Source: Pseudomonas entomophila (GTDB lineage: Bacteria; Pseudomonadota; Gammaproteobacteria; Pseudomonadales; Pseudomonadaceae). From it: DNA of 64,000 nucleotides. Positions 16,965 through 25,508 of the stretch are shown piece by piece (the first letter of the stretch is position 1; every line of letters starts with the position of its first letter). The translations under genes and the position numbers were made by a program. The stretch lies in the NCBI RefSeq assembly GCF_013523165.1, contig NZ_JAAMQI010000018.1, positions 1 through 64,000 of the forward strand. The letters are read 5' to 3'. The notes beneath the pieces were generated by a model. It was given only the letters and a program-made list of their open reading frames with translations, was not told where the DNA came from and searched no databases.

Positions 16965-17765
16965 TCATGGTATTCTTTTCGATGCCTTGCGCGCCTCAGA
17001 GGGTTTCCAAGATACCAAAATGCCCTCTAGACCTAGTTCGTTATTGACCAAGTCAAGATGCTTTTCACTCACACACCAAAACCATACGTTTTCTGCCACC
17101 TGCCCCAGAGAGCCATGCGACATGTCACTTAAAATCCACTCTCTTAAGCAGCGCTCACCGATTTTTAACTTTAAATGGGCATCATTGACAATATTCACAG
17201 GGTATACCATCCTAAGCTTTTCAGCCCTATATCGCTCTAACCCTCTCAACCTACCTCCTGTCTCTCTGCTAAAAATACTTGGACTCTCAAAACCATATAT
17301 TTTTATTAAATTTTGACCCGCTGCATAGTCCATGGCTTCAGACACATCGCCAGCATGGTAAAATATTGCATAGTCCATTGAACCGGACATACTGAACTGG
17401 CCAATGAAATCTAGGAAATTATCCTGTGTCAGGTTTAATGAGCATCCTTGCGCATCAATATGATAAAATCCTCCGAAATCCTTTGTAGAATATCCAAAAG
17501 ACGCACTCCACAAATACCCATCCTTACGTTCATGAAAAAGCCTGAAGGATGTTGCATCACCGTTTCCAATCGCAATCCTTAAGCCATCCAAAGAAGCCTC
17601 TACAAAATCTATATCTTCCTCTGACCTATCTTCTCGATATTTATAATACCCTGTGGCCGTTATACTCACGCCTATGACTTTGAAAAATAAAACACCCATT
17701 TCGAAAATATAACCAATCGGATTGGCCTCAATTCCGTATATCGCCACTCCATTTGTATTACTCAC
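16965..17765 (-). CDS. Unknown 266-aa protein, possible immunity protein
   Basis: 266 residues from GTG 17765, with GAGG upstream. It has one moderately hydrophobic N-terminal stretch (NPIGYIFEMGVLFFKVIGVS) and otherwise looks soluble, with many aromatic residues (GYLWSASFGYSTKDFGGFYH, ENVWFWCVSEKHL). Family not recognised. Codon and base use is AT-rich like the other cassettes. It ends 11 bases before the gene at 16351, so the two probably form a unit. Immunity role inferred from position. Confidence 0.58.
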   Translation of the reverse strand: MSNTNGVAIYGIEANPIGYIFEMGVLFFKVIGVSITATGYYKYREDRSEEDIDFVEASLDGLRIAIGNGDATSFRLFHERKDGYLWSASFGYSTKDFGGFYHIDAQGCSLNLTQDNFLDFIGQFSMSGSMDYAIFYHAGDVSEAMDYAAGQNLIKIYGFESPSIFSRETGGRLRGLERYRAEKLRMVYPVNIVNDAHLKLKIGERCLREWILSDMSHGSLGQVAENVWFWCVSEKHLDLVNNELGLEGILVSWKPSEARKASKRIP

Positions 17766-17973
17766 AACCTCATACCTCTATCCATACCCTTTCGATCCAG
17801 TCATTAAACGTATTTTTATCTAGATAACATTCAAGAATGATGCAGGACAATGCCTTCTCATTGCTTGGCACTCGGCAAGTTTTCGATCGGGTTGCCCACG
17901 TTTGTCATTACCGTCAAGTGGATGGGACTTTTTTCATTCTCTAATTGACGTGCCAACACTTGGCTTCCTGCCA

Positions 17974-18609
17974 CTAAATTTGTGAAGACTCAAATCTCAG
18001 CCCTCGAACAGAGTGACGCTCAAAGATCATTTTTACACGCTCCTTGACAACTATATTGGCCATCTCTTCTTCAGCCCTGACAATATCGCTGGAAAGCTCC
18101 AACTTATCATCTAAGACAACTTTTCTGAACCATCTGGGTCCATTCGGCATAGTACTAATCAAAGGCTCACTGACAGAGCTTTCTAAATCCATAGCACGCG
18201 AGACACTTACAACATTAAATACTTTATAACCCACAAATGATTGCTCACCGGATATCAGGCTTGCATCCAAAAACTGAACCCCAGAAATTCCCTCACTCCC
18301 CATTAGCTTATACAATCTTGGCGAGATCAGGTTAGGACCATCACTGAAGAAAAAATCGTAGCCCAGCAACCTGGAAAGGCTTGCTTTTTTCGGAGCCTCG
18401 AAAAACAACTCCATCTTCTCCTTTAAAACAAGCCCTCTTTTGAATATAGCTCTGTCCCCGCCAGAGGGCATCTTCATCTTTAGCCAATAGCTTTCAGGGT
18501 AATCTTTCGAGATGGTCAAAATGAAATTTTTAGCCACAGCTTGCTCCCTTAACTCCCAGCGTTGTGCGTCAGCAAAAGCTTGTCGGTGGATAGCGTCGAT
18601 GTGAAACAT
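17974..18609 (-). CDS. Imm11/DUF1629-like immunity protein
   Basis: 211 residues. It contains LLGYDFFFSDGPNLISPRLY, GVQFLDASLISGEQSFVGYK, AMDLESSV and a C-terminal SVRGLRFE, the sequence order of DUF1629 (Imm11) proteins. The 185-residue protein at 36384 shows the same order (SKYDFLYSDGADVVSENV, ALDLENCV, SVKGIKFV), so the two are paralogues of different lineages. No toxin gene precedes it. ATG 18609 is the first start; the N-terminal 25 residues look less conserved. Confidence 0.72.
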   Translation of the reverse strand: MFHIDAIHRQAFADAQRWELREQAVAKNFILTISKDYPESYWLKMKMPSGGDRAIFKRGLVLKEKMELFFEAPKKASLSRLLGYDFFFSDGPNLISPRLYKLMGSEGISGVQFLDASLISGEQSFVGYKVFNVVSVSRAMDLESSVSEPLISTMPNGPRWFRKVVLDDKLELSSDIVRAEEEMANIVVKERVKMIFERHSVRGLRFESSQI

Positions 18610-18692
18610 CTACTTTCGTCAAATGCCAGCTTGAGGGAAAGCATCATAATGTAATAACTATTTTCTATCATATATTCCGGTCCAACACTAGG

Positions 18693-19226
18693 CTAACTCG
18701 GCCTTTTGATATCAGGGAACAAAAACTCCTTGGAAGGATCCCAATTAACGCCAGTTCTCCTGTACGTATTGATCCTTGAAATTATCTTATCAGGATCCCC
18801 CACCATGCCGCAAAGCTCATATCGATAAATTGTATCCAAATCATGGCTTGGCGACAGGAAACTCTTTACAATGTCCGCACCAATATTTGAATAAGCCTTC
18901 GATAGACTTATCAATCTAGCCCCTGTATTCCCTGGAGTGCCGAATATTGCAGACAGCATATATTTTTCAACCGGCCTTCTATTTGGCTTAATCGACCCAC
19001 CATCAATTACTCTCGAAAACATATTTTTGGTATTTTTGATTGATACAAATATCGCAAACAACACGTCGACGCTATTGAGATCTATTCCTTTCCACTCATC
19101 TTCTTCCGCAAACATATCAAATATCTCCAACAGATAGTTTTCCCTCATTTGCGAAATAGCGTAAATTCCTTTCTCAATTTCGAAGCTAAGCACCAATCCT
19201 TCTTGCCACTTCAGCGATTTCACCAT
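18693..19226 (-). CDS. Imm26-like immunity protein
   Basis: 177 residues, with KWQEGLVLSFEIEKGIYAIS, QMRENYLLEIFDMF and SVDVLFAIFVSIKNTKN. The layout (W..G..L.FEI..G.YAI.QM..., then IFD) resembles Imm26 proteins; the match is by eye and moderate. ATG 19226 has AAGGGG at eight bases. It directly follows a decayed rhs toxin tip (19227-19420), for which it is probably the cognate immunity gene. Confidence 0.6.
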   Translation of the reverse strand: MVKSLKWQEGLVLSFEIEKGIYAISQMRENYLLEIFDMFAEEDEWKGIDLNSVDVLFAIFVSIKNTKNMFSRVIDGGSIKPNRRPVEKYMLSAIFGTPGNTGARLISLSKAYSNIGADIVKSFLSPSHDLDTIYRYELCGMVGDPDKIISRINTYRRTGVNWDPSKEFLFPDIKRPS

Positions 19227-20757
19227 GACGCAGCCCCTTTAACCTTTCCACCAGACTTTTTTACTCTAGTTTTAGCCTTATGCTTATCAGCAGCAGCAAG
19301 ATAGCAGCATTTATTTGGATTTAATGCCAACAGAGTTTGGCCTGTGTGACGCACCCTTCAAACCATTTCTACCTTCGAATACTTTCTGCCCTAGTCCTCT
19401 TGCAGTATCTTTCCCTGCCTGACCATTTCCAACAAAAATTTTTGTCCCTGCCACTGCCGAATCCAGTTGTCCTTGGCCGTATCGAACTGCCGGACATCGA
19501 ATTCCAGCTGGTTCGCCGCCGGATCGCAGCGGAAACTCTTGCTGGTCCTGATCAAACCGGTGTCACGGCTGCACAGCTGGCTGTTGACCTCATCATCGTA
19601 CTTGATCTCGCCACGCAGCTTATCCAGCGTGCGCAACGATCTTCTCGCGAGGTCGTACTCGTAACGCCGGTGGATCGAGTTGTTGGCATGCTCCCCATAC
19701 AGCGCCGTCTGAGCGTGGTCAGGTTGTTCAAGGAATCGTATGCATAACCCAGCGTGCCGTCGGGCGTGACTTCTTTCGTCAGCCGGCCCAGCACGTTATA
19801 GGCGTACTCAGGCTTTTCCCGGTAATCTCTATGCGCTTGCCCACATCGGTCGAATGCCGCTCGACGCTCAACAATCGGTCGACATCATCGTAGGCGTATG
19901 TCTGCTTGGCGTCGCCGTTGAGCTTGGCGATCAACCGCCCGATCTTGTCGCGCTCGAACAGGGTATGGCGTTCGGGTCGCTCGCCGCGCTCCCCATAGCC
20001 GATCTCATCCAGCCTCGTGAGATGCCCGGCGATGTCGTAGCTGAAGCGCCGGGTCAGGTTGTCGACCCGCACATCTTCAGTCAGGCGATCGGAGGCATCG
20101 TAGGCAAAGCTGTAGGTGGCATTGTTCTCGTTTACTAACGCCGTCAAGCGAATGGCCTTGTCGTATTCATAGCGAACCCGCTGACCCTTGGCATCCTGCC
20201 GACTACTCGGCGAGCCACGCCCTGTGTGCATCAACTGGACGATCTGGCCCTTACCATCGATGTGCTAAGTATCTGGCCGTAAACATTGTAGGTGAAACGC
20301 TCCGTCGTACCGTTTGGTTGGTACGCACCACCTCACCATCAGGCTTCCGCTCCAACGCCGGGGTCTGGTTCAACGCATCGGTCACCGCCACCATATGCTG
20401 GCGTTCATCATAGCGATACCAGGTGCTCTTGCCTGAACAGTCCTAGAAGCGCTCCACCTAGGCACGGGTGTTCCACCACAGGTATTTGGACTTGTAGGTC
20501 GCTCAATGATGGTGTGCGGCAGGCCGTCCTCGCCGTTGTGATACTCGGTCATCTGTCCCCGGCGCATTGAACTCGGCAAGCAGGTTGCCCTTGTCGTCGT
20601 AACGCGCCTTTCAGGTGCTGCCGTCAGGGTAGCTGACTTGGGTCGTCAGGGTGGTCAGGTGCCTGTGCTTGTGAGTGATCTTGCGACCCAGCGGATCGAT
20701 CTCTTCGGGCAGACGGGCATACTCGTCATAGACGAATATTGCTCATACAGGCACTCA
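19227..20757 (-). pseudogene. Decayed rhs 3' fragment with truncated toxin tip
   Basis: Segments of the Rhs core run right to left in several frames: a YD-rich part from about 20750, LTEDVRVDNLTRRFSYDIAG and DKIGRLIAKLNGDAKQTYAY near 20000, and RTLDKLRGEIKYDDEVNSQL near 19620. After QWQGQ (about 19430) the core is joined directly to a non-core tail reading VGNGQAGKDTARGLGQKVFE and GLKGASHRPNSVGIKSK, then in another frame CCYLAAADKHKAK. The conserved DPIGL..NLY boundary is missing, so a deletion removed the end of the core and the start of the toxin. Multiple frameshifts rule out function. Confidence 0.82.
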
Positions 20758-20758
20758 C

Positions 20759-20944
20759 CTAGGCGAAAAAGCACGGATTATAAAACCCACTTAGCCCATT
20801 CATAGCATCGAAAAACTCCTCCGCCGCTTGCTTATAGTTATACATAAGAAATCGGGCATCTTCTTTATCCGCCTTCAGCCAAACGAAGCCTTTTCGTTTT
20901 TCGACTGAGCAAGCCTTACAGCGCGGAACGTTTCCACTTACCAT
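20759..20944 (-). other. Short frame after the NTF2-like gene, doubtful
   Basis: A 61-codon frame overlaps the end of the gene at 20916 and runs up to the rhs fragment. Its C-terminal half (KQAAEEFFDAMNGLSGFYNP) looks protein-like, so it may be the tail of a decayed gene. No ribosome site supports it as an independent gene. Confidence 0.3.
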
Positions 20945-21347
20945 CGTAAGCTAAAATCTCTATCTTAACTATTTTCCAAGATCCATATTTTTTTGCCATG
21001 TTGAATCTAGAGTCATTGTTATATTCGTAGCCAGACTTCACCTCTAGAATGGCTTTCTTCTCGTCTTGAGAAATCACACTGATACTATCTATATCTGGAT
21101 CATAGGTCACAGGTTTTGTGCACCCAAGATCAATAAGCCGGCCCCAGTTGAGCTTTCCTCTGACTGAAAATCTCTCAAGTATATTTTCCAGCCCATTGAT
21201 ATGATCAGTGTAAATTCCGCGGCCATTAATACCTTTGCTCAAGTTATCTTTCCATACCTCAAAGAATTCACCTTCCCAATCCTTCATCGAGCTCATAAAT
21301 GCAAGCAAGGTGCTTTCTGGGTCATTTTTGTCAAGTTCTTTGATCAT
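20916..21347 (-). CDS. NTF2-like immunity protein candidate
   Basis: 143 residues, AT-rich. Features: DPESTLLAFMSSMKDWEGEF, FFEVWKDNLSKGINGRGIY, KKAILEVKSGYEYNNDSRF and a C-terminal YGSWKIVKIEILAYDGKW. The helical start followed by a curved sheet ending in SWKI is the layout of NTF2-fold immunity proteins (family inference by eye). ATG 21347 has only a weak ribosome site. It lies beyond the gene at 21445 in a likely transcription unit. Confidence 0.58.
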   Translation of the reverse strand: MIKELDKNDPESTLLAFMSSMKDWEGEFFEVWKDNLSKGINGRGIYTDHINGLENILERFSVRGKLNWGRLIDLGCTKPVTYDPDIDSISVISQDEKKAILEVKSGYEYNNDSRFNMAKKYGSWKIVKIEILAYDGKWKRSAL

Positions 21348-21444
21348 ATTGAATACTAAATAGACCTTCGAGGATGATATACATCATGGTTTATATGGAC
21401 ACAGGCTGACGTTCAGACAAACCTTAGATCACGCAAGCCCATAG

Positions 21445-22038
21445 CTATTTGCGCTTATACACATAAATCTTTGATGATCCATTATAAAAGTAAAGACCAA
21501 CCAGCCCCTCACTATTCTTCTCAATATAAATTCTTGTACCCGGGACACTATGAGTGGCATACACAAGCATAGAAACCGCCTGACCCCTTTCGTACTCATA
21601 CTCATAACACCAGTACTCTCCATCCTCCTCTAAACGGCACGCTATGTCTAGGTGACCTTCGTTATAAAAAACGCCAGAAACACGAACCAACCGATCATCG
21701 TCATCAAAGCGCAAGCAGAAATTTTCACCTTCACCTAACTGAAAGACCTCCCACTCTATTTCTTTTCCGCTCGCTCCGTATATGTCAGAACCAACCAATA
21801 CTCCATCATCATAGTAATATTTAAAGCAGTTTTTTTTGCTCTTTGGCTCCTTACTAGTGAGAGGCGATGGAGGTACTCCTGCAAGCTCTAGGCCATACGG
21901 TACGATTGAAATACTCGGACCTATAGACCAATCTATAGCGCCTTCCTTAACACTTCTAAAATCCTTCAGATCATCAACGCCTGCTGTGAATTTACACTTC
22001 ACCTTGTTTAATAGGCACGTGAATTTATCTGGGATCAT
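21445..22038 (-). CDS. Unknown protein following a short rhs fragment
   Basis: 197 residues from ATG 22038, with a clear AGGAG at six bases. Soluble, rich in aromatic and acidic residues (KKNCFKYYYDDGVLVGSDIY, EDGEYWCYEYEYERGQ, IYIEKNSEGLVGLYFYNGSS). No family recognised. It comes directly after the rhs remnant at 22109, the usual place for an immunity gene, so it may be the immunity partner of a toxin that is now deleted. Confidence 0.58.
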   Translation of the reverse strand: MIPDKFTCLLNKVKCKFTAGVDDLKDFRSVKEGAIDWSIGPSISIVPYGLELAGVPPSPLTSKEPKSKKNCFKYYYDDGVLVGSDIYGASGKEIEWEVFQLGEGENFCLRFDDDDRLVRVSGVFYNEGHLDIACRLEEDGEYWCYEYEYERGQAVSMLVYATHSVPGTRIYIEKNSEGLVGLYFYNGSSKIYVYKRK

Positions 22039-22108
22039 GGTTATCTCCTAACGCCGAACGCTTTACCCCATTAAGGTGCTCTTTAAGTTCGGCAAGTTCA
22101 TTCGAAAA

Positions 22109-22345
22109 TTATTTTAGCATGCCGTAACAGAAACGGTCGTGTTCGCCATTCCCGGTCCAGTGATCGACCATGCGGGGTTTGCCCGCCAAGATATACCACC
22201 GGTAGTGATAGGTCAGGCCCAGTGCATTGCTGTGGGTGACCATCAGCCTATCGGTGTAGCTAGAGCTACGCACGGTATCGCCGTTGCGGTTGACAACAGT
22301 GTTGAACCGGCCGTGTTCGTCGTAGCGGTGCCGATCTAATAGCGA
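22109..22345 (-). pseudogene. Short rhs core remnant
   Basis: About 70 codons of Rhs core: RYDEHGRFNTVVNRNGDTVR, SNALGLTYHYRW and AGKPRMVDHWT match the complete Rhs protein. The fragment ends abruptly with no toxin tip. Upstream, the sequence to 22405 is unrelated. Confidence 0.85.
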
Positions 22346-22524
22346 TCGCAACCTCGGCGACAAGAAAGCCTTGAAGAGAGATGACTGAGGTTTGATGTCA
22401 GTCACCTATATAGCAGATTGTAAAAGAGCGGTTGGCGCAGGCGCCGTGGCTACAGAGAATCTACAACCACTTTTTCGATAGCCCACACAAAAGCTTGTTA
22501 TTGGGATGAACACAAAGTCCACGT

Positions 22525-23004
22525 TCAAGCGACGCCTTGCACAAGCCGCCGACTCTTTACGCCGCCCCACGGATCGTCAATCAAAAACTCTGCGTCGATC
22601 TTCGTTACTGTAGGGACAAAAGTTATTTTATAAAAAATCTCATTCCCCTTACAGACCTCGAAGTATAAGGAATACTGTCGTTGCTCCAAACTCAGGGTAA
22701 TTTTGGCTTTTTCAGTAGCTGAGGCGAGTTCAACATGCTCCAAATTTGTCACCTTGAAAGGGACGACAATACAGCGCTGGGACAACGCATCCAGTGAAAA
22801 GCTTTCGAGAAGATACAGCTTCACATTGGCGCCAAACGCATCATCCGGGAGTGGATCAAATACTACGTAGTCATTATGTAGAACAGCGCCTTGCTCAAGA
22901 TTTTTTTGCCCCCACTGACTAGCCGACTCGTCATAGGGGCGGGAGCGCACCTGAATTTGGCTATGAGATATGAGCAAATCAAATTTTTGATTCGAGACAA
23001 CCAT
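22525..23004 (-). CDS. ComJ/Nin-like immunity protein for a NucA-type toxin
   Basis: 159 residues. LLISHSQIQVRSRPYDESAS, QWGQKNLEQGAVLHNDYVVF, QRCIVVPFKV and a C-terminal DDPWGGVKSRRL match the ComJ family. In Bacillus subtilis ComJ (Nin) inhibits the nuclease NucA. ATG 23004 overlaps the stop of the upstream toxin remnant by one base (TAATG) and has GGAGG at seven bases. The upstream remnant encodes a NucA/NucB-like domain, so the known nuclease/inhibitor pair is reproduced here as an Rhs toxin/immunity pair. The immunity gene is intact while the toxin is not. Confidence 0.83.
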   Translation of the reverse strand: MVVSNQKFDLLISHSQIQVRSRPYDESASQWGQKNLEQGAVLHNDYVVFDPLPDDAFGANVKLYLLESFSLDALSQRCIVVPFKVTNLEHVELASATEKAKITLSLEQRQYSLYFEVCKGNEIFYKITFVPTVTKIDAEFLIDDPWGGVKSRRLVQGVA

Positions 23005-23005
23005 T

Positions 23006-23835
23006 AATACACCTCCACTTTGATCTTCGTACCGCTTGGCAAATCAGACAATATGTTGCCTATGCTAGACCCTGCACCTCGATTATCGCTAGGATCAATG
23101 TGCCTTACACTGGCACCCTCACTGCCTTCTTTGAACATTGCCATAGGCTATTCATCCCGATCTTTTGCCTTCATCTTTTTTACATATTCCAAGCTTAGCT
23201 TTCTGTTTAACTTAGCAGCATCTCTTTTAATAGTGACGATATAAGGTTGCCCGCATTTATCGAATATTGGATATACCGAAATATCTCCAAGCATTCAGAT
23301 TTTTAACTTAAAATTGTAATCATGGTCCTTAGAATTACTTTTAGGAAGCGCACATCCTGTAAGCCCCAGTGCATCTACCCATGTCACGGGACTCAGGGTG
23401 TACTGGTACAGGTTGAATCCACACGCCAACTCAATCGGATCCTGCGTCACACACCGCCCTACCTCCCGATCATAGTGTCGGAAGGTGTTGTAATGCAGCC
23501 CCGCTTCGTCGTCGAAGTACTGGTCCTGAAACTTCAGGTTCTCCTCGACCTCGCCCATATGCAGCGTTTCCAGCGCTCCCCACGCCTCGTAGGTCGCTTG
23601 CCAGACAATGCTGCCGTCGGCGTCGGTCATTTCCAGTGGGGGTGCTGATCTGGTCGGTATGGAAGTAGTAGAGCTTTTCGCCTCGCCTTCATGCTGATCC
23701 ACTCTCGCAATGGCGCGTAACTGCCCAGTTCGTAGACGTAAGGCTGCTTTGCCCTGGGCTTTCCTCGCGCAGCATTCGCAGACCTTGCCAGAGAAAGTGC
23801 TTATGTTCGTTGCGTTCAGGGTAGTCATTGAACGT
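23006..23835 (-). pseudogene. rhs 3' fragment with decayed NucA/NucB-type nuclease tip
   Basis: The core end is recognisable (VWQATYEAWGALETLHMGEV, LHYNTFRHYDREVGRCVTQD, then NLYQYTLSPVTWVDALGLTG). After the junction the frame reads to TGA at 23295, then continues in the same frame: PYIVTIKRDAAKLNRKLSLE, KAKDRDE-stop-PMAMFKEGSEG, HIDPSDNRGAGSSIGNILSD and SGTKIKVEVY-stop at 23006. The last parts align with the NucA signatures RDEWPMA and PSDNRGAGSW, with the tryptophan codon of RDEWPM now TAG. Two in-frame stops and an earlier frameshift in the core (about 23650-23760) make it non-functional. Confidence 0.85.
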
Positions 23836-23868
23836 CGAGGTCTTGGCAATGCGTCGCCGAGCCTGTCA

Positions 23869-24103
23869 ATCGACTTCATACCTACCTCGGCATCCCGGCT
23901 GAATCTGGTCGAGCAGTTTTCTCAACGCTGAGCGAGAAGTGGATCAAACGACAGCACATGTCAGCGCTGAGGGTCTGGAGGCGACGATCAGGCACTACTT
24001 GGAAAATTACAACCCAAACCTGAAGCCATTTCGGTGGCACAAGAAGGCTGAGGGCATCCTCGCCTCAGTCGTGCGTGCGGCGCGAGCGCTGGGCAAATGA
24101 TTT
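23869..24103 (+). mobile_element. IS630-family transposase C-terminal remnant
   Basis: The plus strand reads DFIPTSASRLNLVEQF up to a stop, then in another frame AEGLEATIRHYLENYNPNLK, PFRWHKKAEGILASVVRAAR and a stop at 24101-24103. These are the end motifs of IS630-type DDE transposases (TPTSASWLNLVE, then L...I..YL..HN..PKPF.W.K.A..ILA). The 5' part and terminal repeats are absent. It lies inside an rhs fragment: rhs core is found on both sides (24118-24185 and 23835 leftwards). Confidence 0.68.
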
Positions 24104-24117
24104 TTAGCAGTACTTCT

Positions 24118-24185
24118 GAAACACCACACTAGGCAAAGCCATATACGTCATTATTCCCGTTGACCAACGCTGTCAGACGGGCTCT
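24118..24185 (-). pseudogene. Tiny rhs core remnant beyond the IS630 remnant
   Basis: About 20 codons reading ARLTALVNGNNDVYGFA match the core sequence IRLTALVNENNATYSFAYDA. It shows that the transposase remnant sits within former rhs sequence and that flanking deletions occurred. Confidence 0.7.
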
Positions 24186-24197
24186 ATATCACCTTGA

Positions 24198-24659
24198 CTA
24201 GGTTAGCTCTCGGTAAATCTTACTAATTTGCGCGGCATACTTTTTCGCAAATGGAATACGAATTAACTTCAAATAATTCTCAAGACCCGCGGGATTGAAC
24301 TTCAAAAAATGAAGCTCAATTAAATACAAGTTTAAAAAACTTTTATAAAAAGCGTGCACCTCAACATCATCATCCTCATCATCCTCAGGATCTCCACCCT
24401 CTTGCTCATCGGGATTTGTTTCGGAAGATATAAGCTTTTTCTTGACATACTCAGCGACCAGTTCATAGCCTTTAGCCACGACAGATATATCATCAATATT
24501 TAGCTCTGCCAAATTCAATTTTTTAACATCCAGCTGCCAAACTACATTAGGCTGCGACTCATGGTTTACTTTTACCTGTAGCTTTTTACAAACATTTTTT
24601 AGTAAATCGTCATACTCAACGCTGTTTACCCAAGCCTTTACATCTTCTACGACTACCAT
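24198..24659 (-). CDS. Unknown acidic protein, probable immunity protein
   Basis: 153 residues from ATG 24659, with AAGGGG seven bases upstream. Helical and acidic, with a low-complexity linker (NPDEQEGGDPEDDEDDDVEV) and a C-terminal helical part AGLENYLKLIRIPFAKKYAA. Family not recognised. It begins just after a decayed toxin tip (24661-24855), so it is probably the immunity gene for that lost toxin. Confidence 0.6.
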   Translation of the reverse strand: MVVVEDVKAWVNSVEYDDLLKNVCKKLQVKVNHESQPNVVWQLDVKKLNLAELNIDDISVVAKGYELVAEYVKKKLISSETNPDEQEGGDPEDDEDDDVEVHAFYKSFLNLYLIELHFLKFNPAGLENYLKLIRIPFAKKYAAQISKIYRELT

Positions 24660-24660
24660 A

Positions 24661-24855
24661 TATCAGCCCCTTCTACGATTCTGACTAAATCATTGCCAGC
24701 ATGCCTAAAGCTATCGACAGATTCATGCTCTCAAGGAGTCAGAGCATCTAGATTTTTACTACTATGCACACCTTCGCCACCTATCCTAGTTGGCCAACTT
24801 GAAGGAGATAATCTTTTCGATCTGAACTCATAGTAAGACACTGGCTTACCGCATC
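24661..24855 (-). pseudogene. Remnant of an rhs toxin tip, family unknown
   Basis: The minus strand encodes KPVSYYEFRSKRLSPSSWPT, RIGGEGVHSSKNLDALTP, a TGA, then EHESVDSFRHAGNDLVRIVE up to the next gene. The reading frame is continuous apart from the stop and ends at the start of the 153-residue gene. No rhs core is attached. I do not recognise the toxin family. Confidence 0.5.
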
Positions 24856-24893
24856 GGGTTATTCAAATGCCGCACTCGATATTTCTGCCGCCT

Positions 24894-25508
24894 TTATAAA
24901 AAACCAGAAAGCAAAGGAACATCATAGGATTTATTTTTAATTATTCTTTTGGAGTCGATGGATTTTTTTATTTTTTCACCATAATCAAAAGAGCTACCCA
25001 AACTTGCCGCACAGCTTATGAATACTGCAGGGTATGCATAATTATCGGGAGACATTAGCACCTCATCAACTGTTTGTTCTGTAGGCGTAATACATGAAAG
25101 AATCTTTGGAATATAAAATTTTTCCAGCACTGACTTTATATGCCCGCATACATCCCCTACTTTTTCGGGTGACGGCGTTTCTATAGCACCCATCATGTTT
25201 CCGCTAAACTTCCTACCTTGCTCACCCGAAGTTACGAAAGAAAAACAAGCATCCTGAAAAAGATTGCTCTTGTATGGAGGAGTGTGGTTAAGCATGCATT
25301 CATAGAGATCACCCCCATAAACTCGACCTCCAAGTATGTATGCATCAGAGCGCTGAATATGAGTAAAATAAAGCTCGGCCACGTATTTTTTATTGTGCTT
25401 GAATTTTAGCTTGTTTTTTGTCGCAACCACGCCATTAAGCATTGATGAAATAAGCTTCAATTCTTTAAGCAACTCAGCTTCAAACTGTAGTCTGTTGTTA
25501 GCAGTCAT
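24894..25508 (-). CDS. Unknown immunity protein following a PD-(D/E)XK-like toxin remnant
   Basis: 204 residues from ATG 25508; the frame extends seven codons upstream into the toxin remnant, but the ATG fits better. Soluble, alpha/beta by composition, with KYVAELYFTHIQRSDAYILG, CFSFVTSGEQGRKFSGNMMG and a lysine-rich C-terminus. Family not recognised. It follows the decayed toxin of the rhs fragment at 25509-27445 and is itself intact. Confidence 0.65.
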   Translation of the reverse strand: MTANNRLQFEAELLKELKLISSMLNGVVATKNKLKFKHNKKYVAELYFTHIQRSDAYILGGRVYGGDLYECMLNHTPPYKSNLFQDACFSFVTSGEQGRKFSGNMMGAIETPSPEKVGDVCGHIKSVLEKFYIPKILSCITPTEQTVDEVLMSPDNYAYPAVFISCAASLGSSFDYGEKIKKSIDSKRIIKNKSYDVPLLSGFL

